The notes below the pieces were generated by a model. That model had not been told where the DNA came from. It made no database searches and worked only from the letters and a program-made list of their open reading frames with translations. Shown in pieces: positions 12,472 through 22,317 of a stretch of 64,000 bases of DNA (position 1 is the stretch's first letter; every line of letters begins with the position of its first letter). Position numbers and translations under genes: made by a program. Origin of the DNA: Plantago ovata (lineage: Eukaryota; Streptophyta; Magnoliopsida; Lamiales; Plantaginaceae); contig CM051455.1 in the NCBI GenBank assembly GCA_028274465.1, positions 96,046,365 through 96,110,364 of the forward strand, in the 5' to 3' direction.

Positions 12472-12609
12472 GCTAAGACGAGTCGAGCCAACGACTTTTA
12501 AATGAAGGCGCTTCTCGGGAGGCGTTTAAATTTTGTTTCGTTGTTTAGACAAGGTTTTTGGGGTGAAAATTTAGCAAAAGTCGAAAAAAAATGGATTTGG
12601 GAGCTTCAG

Positions 12610-12880
12610 GTCCCAAGCGAACCGCTTGGAAAGCCCAAGCGGTCCGCTTTGATTTCCAGTAAGAATTTCATTCTTACTGGAAATCCAAGCGAAGCGCTTG
12701 GCACGCCCAAGCGGTCCGCTTGAATTTCCAGTAAGAATGAAAATTCTTACTGGAAATCCAAGTGGAGCGCTTGGGAGTTCCCAAGCGGACCGCTTGCCAA
12801 GCGCTTCGCTTGGGACGCCCAAGCACTTCGCTTGGATTTCCTTAAGAAAGCTAAGCGGGGCACTTGTGTTTCAAAGCCCC
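12610..12880 (+). repeat. Cluster of CCAAGCG...CGCTTGG palindromes in element N
   Basis: At least six short palindromes such as CCAAGCGGTCCGCTTG and CCAAGCGAAGCGCTTGG alternate with TTTCCAGTAAGAA and its complement TTCTTACTGGAAA. Similar clusters sit in both LTRs (8940-9090, 17237-17390) and at 15170-15330. Confidence 0.75.
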
Positions 12881-13223
12881 CCACTTCGTTTTTCTTCCTC
12901 CATTGCCGATTTAGCACCCCAAAAATCTCAATCTCTCTCAATTCTCCACCAATTCTTGCACTCTTGTGCATTTTACAAAGCCCATCACCCCCTCTATCAT
13001 CTAAACCGATCAAATTTCACGTTTGAAGCATCCATAACAAGGAATCAAAGGTACCTCTCATGAACCCTAACTTTTTTGAATTTGGGATTTTATCTTAATT
13101 AGCTTCAATTGTGTTATGCATTGGTGAATTAGAGTTTGATAATGATTATTGAGCATGTTTCTTACTAGATGTGATGTCTAAATTCGAATTTTGCTCCTCT
13201 TGATTTATGATGAACTCTAGTGC

Positions 13224-13347
13224 TCGAATTTTTGCTATGTAATTGTTTAATGATTGTTAGCCTTGAATTTGAGTTATGTTATGATTCGAATTTTTGCTAT
13301 GTAATTGTTTGATGATTGTTAGCCTTGAATTTGAGTTATGTTATGAT
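13224..13347 (+). repeat. 62-bp tandem duplication in element N spacer
   Basis: Two direct copies (13224-13285 and 13286-13347) of an AT-rich 62-bp unit beginning TCGAATTTTTGCTATG are almost identical, which indicates a recent slippage or unequal exchange. Confidence 0.85.
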
Positions 13348-13597
13348 TATGGTGATGTTGTGATTGCATGAGAATGTGTTGGATTGGTTGGGTAATTTAA
13401 TTGGAGAGTTTGTTTGCTTGGTTTAGATTCGTATGGATTTATCGTAACGAAGTGTTAAAACTTCTCGATTTGTTCATATGAACTTTATCAAGCCTTCAAA
13501 CTCACCATGAGATTACTTGAGTGAGTATTGGAGTCTAGGAGTCGAGTCTAAGTCTCATTGTCCCTTGAAGTTATCTAATAAGATTATTCTAGGTACA

Positions 13598-14920
13598 ATG
13601 GCATCAAGAAGATCTAAGAGATCAAGGGGAGAAGGGACCTCGAGTGCTCAACAAACGGCCACACCCGGCGAGTATCGCCAATCGGGGAGGGCAAGGCAAT
13701 TCGAAGCGAGTTTCCATGACCACAAGCACACGTAAATTTCTGAGAGGAGCATTCGCTTCATGGCTGGTGAGAGCGGGTTGGATGGTGCCAGATAGCTCAA
13801 CAAGCTCATTACTGAGCAAGGCTGGAAGTACTATGGCGAGGTCATGCCAAATTGGGACCAAGCAGTGGTGGAGGATTTCTGCATTGCCTTCACGGACTAC
13901 AATGAATGGACCGGTGAGGTTCCTGTCCGCGGTGTTGGGGTCGAGTTTACTCCTTTGAGCATCACTAGCTTCATTATGCGATTGAATAGGCCACTGACGC
14001 GGGATCCAAACCGCCGGCCTGCAGCCCACGAGAGATTTGATCCCGCGGAGCTCTATGTCTACGACCGGGAGTCTGATCATTACCCCATGGAGGTACTGAA
14101 TGGCATTACCGTGGAGGATTTTGAATTGCCTGATGAACCACCCCGGATTTTGCGCCACAACGATCTCACCTTCGAGGTAAGGATGATGTTGAAGTTCGTT
14201 CAAGCCAATCTGATCCCTAGCACACATGATTCCGAGGTTCAGTCCTATTACGGAGTCTTAGTCCATGCTCTCTTGCATAATTTTCCTCTCACTCCTGGCA
14301 TCGTCATCTTCGAGGAATTCAAGCGCCACCGTAATGCAAACCGGAAGCTTGCCTTTGGTAACTTGATCACGGGCTTGTGCAAGGAGGCCGGAGTTCCCGA
14401 CCTCGTACTGGACAAGAAGCCGAAGAAGTCCATCAACATTGATACGTACAATGAGATGTACGGGACTTGGTGAACTCAGCAAGGAGAACCCATGCAACCG
14501 AGGGTTACGCGCCATGTGACACCTCCTCCACCTCCGCCTACGGCCGGACAAGGAAGCTTCGACTTCTCGGGGTTCAACCAGATCTTGGTCGATCAGTTTG
14601 GTAGCTTCCAAACCACCATGTTGGAGGCTCAGTCGACCCAGCTTACCAAGCAATTCCGGGGATTTGAGGAGCGCGAAGTCAAGAGGTGGGAGGACTTCCG
14701 TGTGATGGAGGAGCAGCGTTGGGATGATTACCAAGGGCGTGTAGATCAGCGTTGGGAGGCCGCTCGAGCAGAGGACACTAGGCGTTGGAGAGCCCACCAG
14801 GAGGAGATGATGAACCACCATGATGCCTTAGCTTGCCGAATTCCGGGGTATACTTTCTATGATCAGACCGGTGGTAGTGGGAATGCCTTTCCTAACACCC
14901 CCTACGACCCCTACTCCTAG
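13598..14920 (+). pseudogene. Element N second ORF, plant transposon-type domain protein
   Basis: An ATG at 13598 begins MASRRSKRSRGEG. A frameshift near 13735 and a stop at about 13792 break the N-terminal part. The frame is then open through 14470, has a TGA at 14471-14473, and continues to 14920. The segment with WKYYGEVMP, VRGVGVEFTPLSI and LRHNDLTFEVRMM resembles the putative plant transposon protein domain (PF20167 type), which is common in extra ORFs of plant Gypsy elements. The C-terminal part is a proline run followed by a coiled coil rich in Arg, Trp and Glu. Its position after the gag-pol block matches the extra or envelope-like ORF of Athila elements. No membrane segment or signal peptide is visible. 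The function is unknown. Confidence 0.7.
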
Positions 14921-16189
14921 AGACACCAGCCGACAGGGGCCACATTTATCGGTAGTATTTGTATATTATCGTTATTTGGGCTTGTTTACTATTGTTGGTC
15001 GAAACTCTTTTCATTTCGATTTGGTTGCATGATGTTGTGACTTTTGACTCTTGTACTCTTTATTTGCTTTTGTAGTTGTGGCCTGTGTGCCTTGTCGTGA
15101 TTAGTTTAGTCTAGTTTTTGTCTTGGTGCCTTAGGTGATTAAGATAGGAAAAACGTTGAAAATTTGGAAACAGGGCCAAGCGAAGCGCTTGGAAGGGCCA
15201 AGCGGTCCGCTTGAAATTCCAGGAAGTTTTGCAACTTCCTGGAAATTCAAGCGGAGCGCCTGGAGCCTCCCAAGCGCTCCGCTTGACCAAGCGAACCGCT
15301 TGGCTCCCGCCAAGCGGTCCGCCTGGACCCTGTACCCAGATTTTCCTCGTTTTTCAATTCTTCTCACCTTTGCGCACCCGTTTTCACTTGTTTCTTGAGT
15401 CCTTTCAGGTACTAATCATATATAGGAGGTTGGACACGAACCTTTATCTCAGGGAAGTGTACTTTCAATCCAATTTTTCCTTTTCATTCAACTTTTCTTT
15501 GCTCGAGGACGAGCAAAAGTTTAGGTTTGGGGAGGGGGTATTGGATTTTCAGTACTATATACTTGTGTGGTTCGTACATGCCTGATTTTACTCAAGTTCA
15601 TGTGATTTGTCGTGTTTTTTCAAATTTTTGCATGCATATCATCCCTAGATTAGTTGTTGCACGTTGTTGTGTGTGGAGTTTATTGCCAAGTCTTTTGAAC
15701 TTTTTTATTGAGTAGACTAAGTGTTTATGACCATTGATCATATGTTGCATCACTTTGCAAGTAGTTTGAGGCCTGTCTCGCTTGGTTTGTCACATTCGCA
15801 TGTGCACTAGTTAAGCTTAGTAGTCTCGACATCACCTTGAGTGGTGTTTCTTCTGCTGCGGTTCACGATGGCCTTATAAAATGATGCATGTTAGAGTCTA
15901 TGGTTGTAACCCGTGTAATTATGTACGTAAGAGGCGACAAGTTCTTCACCTCGATTAGAGATTGCCAAATGCCTAGGAAGGAGGTAGTGTGAGGTGTGCG
16001 ATTCCTTGTATTAAACCTATTCTATCGAATAGGTTTGGGGAGGGGGTTGCTTCGTTGATCTTGTCTTTCGTCTTTGAGTCGTTGTAAAGTTTCCTTTTTC
16101 TTTTTCTTTTTGTTTTGTGTCCCAACCTATTCTTTGGAATAGGTTTCGAGAGGTGTTTCTGACACATAGTACTGCTGCTTGCCCCTATA

Positions 16190-16320
16190 TAAAAGAAAAA
16201 AAAGGGGAGAAAAAGAAAAGAAGAAAAAAGAGGAAAGAAAAAAAAGAGAAAATAAATCAAAAAAAAAAAAAAAAAAAAGAAAGAAAATAAAGAATAAGAC
16301 CCAAAAGAAAAAGAAGGGTC
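16190..16320 (+). repeat. Low-complexity purine tract
   Basis: A run almost entirely of A and G, including an uninterrupted A stretch near 16260-16278. Poly-Phe ORFs on the opposite strand are artefacts of it. Confidence 0.85.
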
Positions 16321-16896
16321 GTTGCAAGCCAAAAGCAGTCTCGTAGTGTCAAGTGTCATGTAAATATTTTGTCCTTGTGAAGTTTCGAGTTGTAAATTCT
16401 ATCTTTCGTTTCGTGTCGCCTTTGTCCAAGGCCTGTTCTTGACCACCCCCGTCTTGCTATTCAAGAAGTGGTTGAAAGAGGCTCATTCTTGAGAGTCTGG
16501 GTAGAATAGGTGAGTGTTATCTTTCTAAGGGAACCCTCCTTCGTTTGATGAGAGCCAGTATTGGTTCGCCCTCTCTTGAGAAAAAGTCTCGCTTGGTGAA
16601 CAGAAGTAAGTCCTCGGTTTCACAGGCACGTGGCAATTGTCGTATGATAACATGCATCATTGTGTCGTTACTGACCAGGTCCAGGTAGAAGATGTTACGT
16701 GAGACTCCTTTGTTTAACCAAGTGCACTTGAGAATGTGTATTTTCGCAATCGAGGCATACTTCAACCTATTTGCATGTCATGCTCATTTGGTTTTGTTCA
16801 TAAGCATTTGGTAGATTCAATAGATTAGTTCACTTTACTTGGCATGACACTCCTTTTATGTTGCATTTAGGATAGTTTGTTGCTTGAGGACAAGCA

Positions 16897-16916
16897 AAGG
16901 TTTGGTTTGGGGAGTT
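16897..16916 (+). other. Polypurine tract of element N
   Basis: GAGGACAAGCAAAGG is followed by GGTTTGGGGAGTT directly before the 3' LTR start TGATGAACG. This is the expected place for second-strand priming. The phrase is a near repeat of that at 15502. Confidence 0.7.
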
Positions 16917-18251
16917 TGATGAACGTATTTTTGACGCGTTCATCTTGTCTTTTTCTACCTTCTTTTGCTATCTTCTAGCCTTGTTTTTTGGTTAGTTTGG
17001 TAGAATAGTGTCACGTTTTGTGTTTTCTGCATTTTCAGGCACTTAGGTACGAAACGGCATTTTTGGAGCTAAAAACGAGCCTTTTTTATGGAAAAGATGG
17101 CCCCGTTGAAGTTCCCCAATCTCCGTGGCTTGTTCGTAAGTGTTTGAGCATCAATAAGCATCGATAAGGATGAGTCCAAGGCACCCGAGGGCCATGCGAG
17201 GGCAAAAAGATTGAGTTTGAAGACAAAAATCTGCCCAGGAGCCAAGCTAAGCGCCTGGAATAGTGAAGCGCTCCGCTTCATTTTCCAGGAGCTTTGGCAC
17301 AGAAGCCAAGCGAAGCGCTTGGAGTGCCAAAGCGCTTCGCTTGCCAAGCGCTCCGTTTGGCTTCTCCAAGCGGTCCGCTTGGCAGCGGTTACGTTTTCGG
17401 ATTTTCCTTCTTAGATCTGATCTTTGGTCATTTTTTGAATCTTTTGAACTGTAACTTCGTTTTGGAGAGCTCCTAAGCCCCAAAACTCAGAGAAAACTCA
17501 GATTACATTGTATTTTAGCTTTGGATTCAAGGTTTTGATTGGGATTCATCCTTTGTAATCATCTACGGAGAGGTTTTCTTTGATTTCCAACGATTAGTGA
17601 CAGCTTTGGTGGTAACTTGTATCACTCTATTGTCTTGTAGTTTGATATGATGTATTCTGATTATTATTCATATGAATTGATGTCTATGTTGATGAATATG
17701 AGTAGCTAAATCTTTTGTATTGGTGGTAGAATGTAGAATATGCATGCTATGGGTTATGTTTATGCTTACATGAGATTGTGATTCAATCTTGCTGCAAATT
17801 CCTTCATATGATTCTTAGTTGCCTATAAAATATATTCGAATTGAGTATAGTGACAAACTCTTGGTCAATGAAAGCTATAGGATTGTATGTTAGAGATTTG
17901 CAGCATGCTAGATAAATGGTGTTGGTGACAAGCACCTCTAAAGTATTGATAGTGGTCTTTTATGATGTGTGTCTTAAAGTTAACTAGACGAGTTGCTTAG
18001 AAGACTTGATCGAAGGTCTTACGCACTGAACTTGTGAGCATATTCGTAACCCATGCATGTGTATTTGATTTCTACCACCAACCGTTTTCCAAACTTGATT
18101 TACACCAATCTGATTTCTCATTGCTTTGTTCTAAGAAAACAATTCTACAAACATTTGAATTCGTTGACTGAAATTACTTGCAAAAACCTCAAGCAAAGCC
18201 ACGTTAGGTCCCGAGAGAACGACACTCGCTTGGTGAAAAACGACATCATCA
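16917..18251 (+). repeat. 3' LTR of element N
   Basis: A 1,335-bp LTR closely matching 8621-10021, with about 70 bp missing just before the end (after GACACTCG). It is followed by the TSD copy CGGAG at 18252-18256. Confidence 0.88.
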
Positions 18252-19766
18252 CGGAGCAACTGCGTCTTTTGCTGGAAATTCCTTGTCGTGAACTAAATTT
18301 ATCTTGTCATGACTTGGGGGAGGAGAGTCATTGTCAGAATCATCATTTAGTTCGATTGACTTGATTTGCCTAGCATTAGATTCAGTTTTTTGCTCATGTA
18401 TGATTAACTTTTTCATACATTCTGATATTTCTTCTTCAGCAGGCACTCCTTGTGTCTTTTCATAGAATACAACATGCACTGATTCTTCAATCTTTTGTGC
18501 CTTTTTGTTGTAAACTCTATAAGCTTTATTATGCAAGGAGTAACCGAGAAATATCGCTTCATCTGCCTTTGGTTGAAATGTTCTTAGGTATTCTCTACCG
18601 TTATTATGAACGAAACACTTGCAACCAAATACTCTTAGATGAGTGATATTAGGAGGTCTTCCAACAAACAATTCATAAGGAGTTTTTTGTATTCCTTAGT
18701 AACCAAACATCTGTTTTGAGTGTAACAGGCGGTATTAATCGCTTCAACCCAGTAAGCCTCACTTATTTCAGTGTCAGCAAGCATTGTTCTTGCAACTTCT
18801 TTCAGGGTACGATTCTTCCGTTCAGCAACACCGTTTTGCTGTGGTGTCCTTACTGAGGATAACTGATGTTGTATGCCTTTTGAGGTGCAATACTCAAATA
18901 TGTACTGGTTTACAAACTCAGTACCATGATCTGTCCTTATGACTTTACCTTGTCATTTTTCATGACTTCAAGCTTATTCAGCAAGTTAGGTATTTCAGTC
19001 CTAGTTTCAGATTTGTGCTTGATGAATACTACCCAAGTGAATCTTGAATAATCATCCACCATGACCAGACCATACTTCTTACCAGCATAGCTTGTTGAAG
19101 ATGATTCAAACAAGTCCATGTGCAAGAGTTGTAAAGGTTTTGTAGTTGACGGTAATGCCTTGTTCTTGAAAGAATATTTGGTTTGCTTTCCTTGCTGACA
19201 TGCATTGCAAACACCATCCTTCTTAAAAGTAACCTTAGGTAATCCAACTACAAGTGCCTTTTTAGACGGCTTATTCATCGTCTTGAAGTTTAGATGAATT
19301 GTTCGTTTATGCCATAACCATGCTTTTTCAGCAAGGCAATCGTGGTCTGAGACAAGACATTTTTCAATGATTGCTGAGGACCAATCTACGGTGTACAAGC
19401 CTCCTGATCTTCTTGCAATCATAATTACCTTTTTAGTCTCAAAATCTATAAGTGTACATTCATCACTTTTGATTTTGATGAAGTATCCTTTGTCAGCATA
19501 CTGACTCATGCTGAAAAGGTTAAACTTAAGATTTTTGACATAAAGAACTCCAGTAATGGTTATGCATCCTAACTTCACGTCACCATAGCGTTTTGTAGAA
19601 CCGGAGCCTCCACCAGCAAACCTTATTGTTGGAACTTTAGACCACCATCTATAGTTTATAAGGTTATTCTTATTCCCCGTCATGAGCTTTCCACAACCAC
19701 TGTCAAAGTGCCAGATTGCATCGTTTGTCTCCGTGGCTGAAGTCTGCACAATCAAGAGCAAACAAG
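18252..19766 (-). pseudogene. pol: Element A pol, 5' part: protease and integrase, frameshifted
   Basis: On the minus strand, frame 19761-18937 contains the protease-like HFDSGCGK motif, the gag-pre-integrase zinc region (WHKRT with an H-x4-H pair, then CNACQQGKQ) and the integrase start (LLHMDLFESS, D of DDE). A one-base loss near 18945 (GTAAAGT where B has GTAAGAGT) and another near 18690 shift the frame. The piece 18671-18249 resumes with VGRPPNITHLRVFGCK. Element N interrupts the frame at 18252 between integrase and RT. The integrase would join cDNA to host DNA, but this copy cannot make it. Confidence 0.82.
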
Positions 19767-20057
19767 TTAATTATCCAATATTGGATGTCCATTAACATGT
19801 TCAAGAATGCGTCCAGTGGAAACCCAAGTCTTAAGTTTTTCAACTTTGACTTGTTTCCTATTTGCTGAGGAACTAGGAGGTTTTGAGCTGAAAGACTTTT
19901 GATTCGTGCTGATCAAGTCAACTTTCTGATGTGGTGTCTTGCTCGGTTGACCTTTTTGCTGAACATACTTTTCAGTAAGTTCTTTTCTAGCAAGGTTCCT
20001 TCTAGCCCTAGCATTTAGAGTCTTTTCAGAACTCTTAGGCTTGATTTTGCTCATCTC
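19767..20057 (-). pseudogene. gag: Element A gag, C-terminal part
   Basis: This is the end of gag after the T insertion. Lys-rich sequence (KIKPKSSEKTLNARARRNLARKELTEKYVQQKGQ) is split here from the main gag at 48014-50144. The frame closes at the same TAA after NGHP-LDN as in B. The apparent ORF extension upstream of 20057 is Gypsy LTR sequence and not gag. Confidence 0.8.
20053..20057. other. Left target-site duplication of element T
   Basis: ATCTC here matches ATCTC at 48014-48018 exactly, and the two join element A gag when T is removed. Confidence 0.92.
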
Positions 20058-20466
20058 TGTTACACAAAGCATCATAGGCCGTCCCTCAAGGGGCACGACC
20101 ACACCCAAGTATGTCACTAAGGTGTGGACCGACCAAACATAAGGTCCGACCGTCACTGGGAGGACAACCCTCAAAATAAGCTCCTCACAAGGACAAAGCT
20201 GCCAGTGAGCTCGAGGAGCATCTCTCGGGCTCGAGGAGACCTTACGTCAAGGTAACGCTCCTTGACAGAAACTGAGTAGGACACTACTCGCATCTTCCAC
20301 GTACAAGGAAGGCACGAGGACCCTGAGCGACCAGCCATGGTTGCTCCCTTGGGCCAAGGCCCACGGACCTCCTTAATGGGCCTGGGCCGAGGAAGGCCTC
20401 AATCCTACCCGTACACGTGTCGCGATCCTACGCTACCAGAAGTTGAAAGGTCACAAGTATATAAAC
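20058..20466 (+). repeat. 5' LTR of element T, first part
   Basis: It starts TGTTAC and matches the 3' LTR from about 47325 on. Roughly 52 bp present in the 3' LTR just after TGTTA are missing here. Element B interrupts it at 20467, inside GTATATAAA, which may be the TATA box of this LTR. Confidence 0.9.
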
Positions 20467-20633
20467 TGTTAGGAAACTTGTAATTTTGATGAGCAATTAA
20501 CCATGCTAAATTAAGAACAGTCCAGTAACTAGTACTCTTAAGGTCCATAGGAATTTAGAATTTTAAGGACATTGTAAAAGTGGAACGTTTGCTGATGACT
20601 TAGATAGGTGTTAGATAAGTTAATTCTTAAGTG

Positions 20634-20880
20634 TATGACGTATTTTAATTTCTGTGAAGAAATTAATTTATTGACACTTTAGTGGATGACGTACTTTAAT
20701 TTCTGTGAAGAAATTAATCTATTGATACAATTTGCGTATGATGTATTTTATTTTCTGAAAAGAAAATATCTTATTGATGATTAGCTTTGATGTATCTTAT
20801 TTTCTGAAAAGAAAATGACCTATTGAAGCATTTGCTGAAGATGTATTTTGTTTATTACAAACAAATTATTGAAGCAAATA
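20634..20880 (+). repeat. Five ~50-bp U3 repeats with hairpins, element B 5' LTR
   Basis: Units begin at about 20636 (TGACGTA), 20687 (TGACGTA), 20739 (TGATGTA), 20788 (TGATGTA) and 20838 (GATGTA). Each is followed by a short inverted repeat such as TTTTCTGAAAAGAAAA or AATTTCTGTGAAGAAATT. They lie upstream of the TATA box, as an enhancer would. The A LTR has only about two such units. Confidence 0.75.
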
Positions 20881-21290
20881 AGAAACCGGTCAGAATCTTG
20901 AAGACTTTTGAAGATCTGAAGACTTGAAGACTTGAAGACTTGAAGATTGCTGAAGACTGGTAAGGCACGTGTTGCTCAGAAAGTGAAATTTTCAGCAACA
21001 GCATTGCATAAGTGAAAATCTGAAAGACAGAGTAGGTTGTGCTTGCTGAAACTGAGAATGAACACTTGCTGATGAACATATGTGACCTCTTGCTGAATGT
21101 ACGAGATTTTGCGCTCCATTGTTACTGTTTGAATTCTATTCAAAGGTGCATTTAATGCAAAGCTTACACACAAAGGACATGAAGACTAGAAGACAAACAA
21201 AGGTTGCTGCTGAAAGTACAAAAGCAAGATAGTGACATGTTAAGGAACAAAAGCCTTAGGATTTGAAATTCAAACGGCTCCTTACTTGCA

Positions 21291-21300
21291 CTATAAATAG
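21291..21300 (+). promoter_or_regulatory. TATA box of element B 5' LTR
   Basis: CTATAAATAG in a plausible position for U3/R. The same box is at 33677-33686 in the 3' LTR. Confidence 0.6.
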
Positions 21301-22145
21301 AGGTCATCCGGCAAAGAGTTGAAGTGTGTCAACAACGTGATCAAACTCTCACTTGTGCTTAAAACTCACAAACCTTCAAACACTCTTACTGCCATTGATC
21401 CGTTCCAAGACTTAAAGCTTGAAAAAGCTACTTGTGAAGAAGTAGAACAAACTCGGCTAAAGAAATTAGTTAAGTGTTATTTCTTTCAAACAAGAACAAG
21501 TCTTGACACCAGAAACAATCAAACTTGTTTACTCCAAAGTATTCCAAGTTGTGTTTCTTAGATTACTTGTTGTAACTGAATAAGTTATAATTAAGTCATC
21601 TCACCCCAAAACTCTCTAACTGAAAATACACCCTTTCAGGCGTGATATTCAGGGGGAACTTAATCGAGCAAGCTTTTGCTGATTAAAAGTACCAAGTTTG
21701 GTGGAGAACAAGGTTGAGTTCTCTAGTTTAGGTTGGAGACAAAGCAAGTGTGCTTTGGTTTCTGTTGAATCGCTTTAGATAGGATATTGTAAGGAACCTC
21801 AATCATATCTTAGTGGATTCAGTTCTAGAAAGGACAAAGTGGATTAGTTGGGAGATTACGCCACTCTCAGATACCACTCTAAAAGTGTTTGTGTGATTTA
21901 CTTACTGCATTTAGCTTTCAGCAAATTATATCTGTTTGTACACAGTCACTCACATCACTTGCTGAAACTCTTTACTTGCTGAAAAAGCACTTATCGTTTC
22001 AAAGACTTCCGCTCTCTGATTTTATGTATCAGCAAACCAAGCTACTGTAAAGTAACTTACGCTTGCTGAGAAAGTTAAGTATAAGCAACCTCATTACTGA
22101 AAAGTAATAAGTACTTGCTGAGAAAGTTTTAAACGACAAAAGTTT

Positions 22146-22183
22146 GAAAAGACTATTCACCCCCCCCCCCCTCTAGTCTTTTC
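22146..22183 (+). repeat. Poly-C-loop hairpin at end of element B 5' LTR
   Basis: GAAAAGACTA and TAGTCTTTTC pair perfectly over 10 bp around a loop dominated by about a dozen C residues. The hairpin ends 25 nt before the PBS. It is repeated at 34531-34566 and, inverted, at 50279-50315. Confidence 0.7.
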
Positions 22184-22207
22184 TTGTTATTTAAAGGGAC
22201 CAACAAG

Positions 22208-22219
22208 TGGTATCAGAGC
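22208..22219 (+). other. Primer-binding site of element B (tRNA-iMet type)
   Basis: TGGTATCAGAGC two bases after the LTR matches the 3' end of plant initiator methionine tRNA, the usual Copia primer. Confidence 0.92.
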
Positions 22220-22317
22220 AGGAGGTTCTTTAGCCTTCTGCACTGAACCTAGATCCCCTTAAGTGCTTTCCGTAAATCTCTTTCACTTGATCAGTTTGGT
22301 AGTGCTTTGCTGACAGG

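Larger units (their letters stand above)
12472..13597 (+). other. Internal spacer of element N with palindrome cluster
   Basis: No gene is visible. The first 60 bases (GTCGAGCCAACGAC, then a GCGCTTCTCGGGAGGCG-like run) resemble sequence usually found after integrase in Athila-type elements, which suggests that RT, RNase H and integrase were deleted upstream. A cluster of CCAAGCG-CGCTTGG palindromes fills 12610-12880. A 62-bp direct duplication lies at 13224-13347. ORFs crossing the palindromes on both strands are shadows. Confidence 0.6.
14921..16916 (+). other. 3' untranslated region of element N
   Basis: No gene is visible. The region holds a second palindrome cluster (15170-15330) and a PPT-like phrase GAGGACGAGCAAAAG followed by a G-rich run (15502-15540). 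Two hairpins are built on AACCTATTC and GAATAGGTT (16013-16036 and 16124-16145). A purine-rich, mostly A and G, tract of about 130 nt runs from 16190 to 16320. The true polypurine tract ends at 16916. Confidence 0.65.
8621..18251 (+). mobile_element. Non-autonomous Athila-like Gypsy element N, two LTRs
   Basis: The element is bounded by LTRs starting TGATGAACG and ending CATCATCA, and is flanked by the perfect duplication CGGAG (8616-8620 and 18252-18256). It has the PBS TGGCGCCGTTGCCGGGGA, complementary to tRNA-Asp as in Athila elements. It carries gag and protease but no reverse transcriptase, RNase H or integrase, followed by a second ORF with a plant transposon-type domain. It therefore must have moved using enzymes from another element. 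By eye the LTRs differ at roughly 2% of positions plus indels. It sits inside pol of element A. Confidence 0.9.
20467..22205 (+). repeat. 5' LTR of element B
   Basis: A 1,739-bp LTR. U3 carries five imperfect units of about 50 bp (20634-20880). A TATA box CTATAAATAG lies at 21291-21300. Near the end, a 10-bp stem (GAAAAGACTA with TAGTCTTTTC, 22146-22183) flanks a poly-C tract. Small ORFs inside it are not supported as genes. Confidence 0.92.

Noticed and set aside
16127-16327. Poly-Phe ORF on the minus strand
   Set aside because: It is a translation of a purine homopolymer-like tract.
20053-20174. ORF reading from Gypsy LTR into element A gag as a fusion gene
   Set aside because: The upstream 39 codons are LTR sequence also found at 47300-47440; the junction is the T insertion point.
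21319-21561. An 80-codon ORF in the R/U5 part of the Sirevirus LTR
   Set aside because: In the matching 3' LTR of B a one-base difference (CTAAAGAAATT against CTAAGAAATT) breaks the frame, and it lies in an untranslated leader.
22208-22219. Possible tRNA fragment
   Set aside because: Only 12 bases complementary to the 3' end of initiator tRNA, placed two bases after an LTR; it is a primer-binding site.
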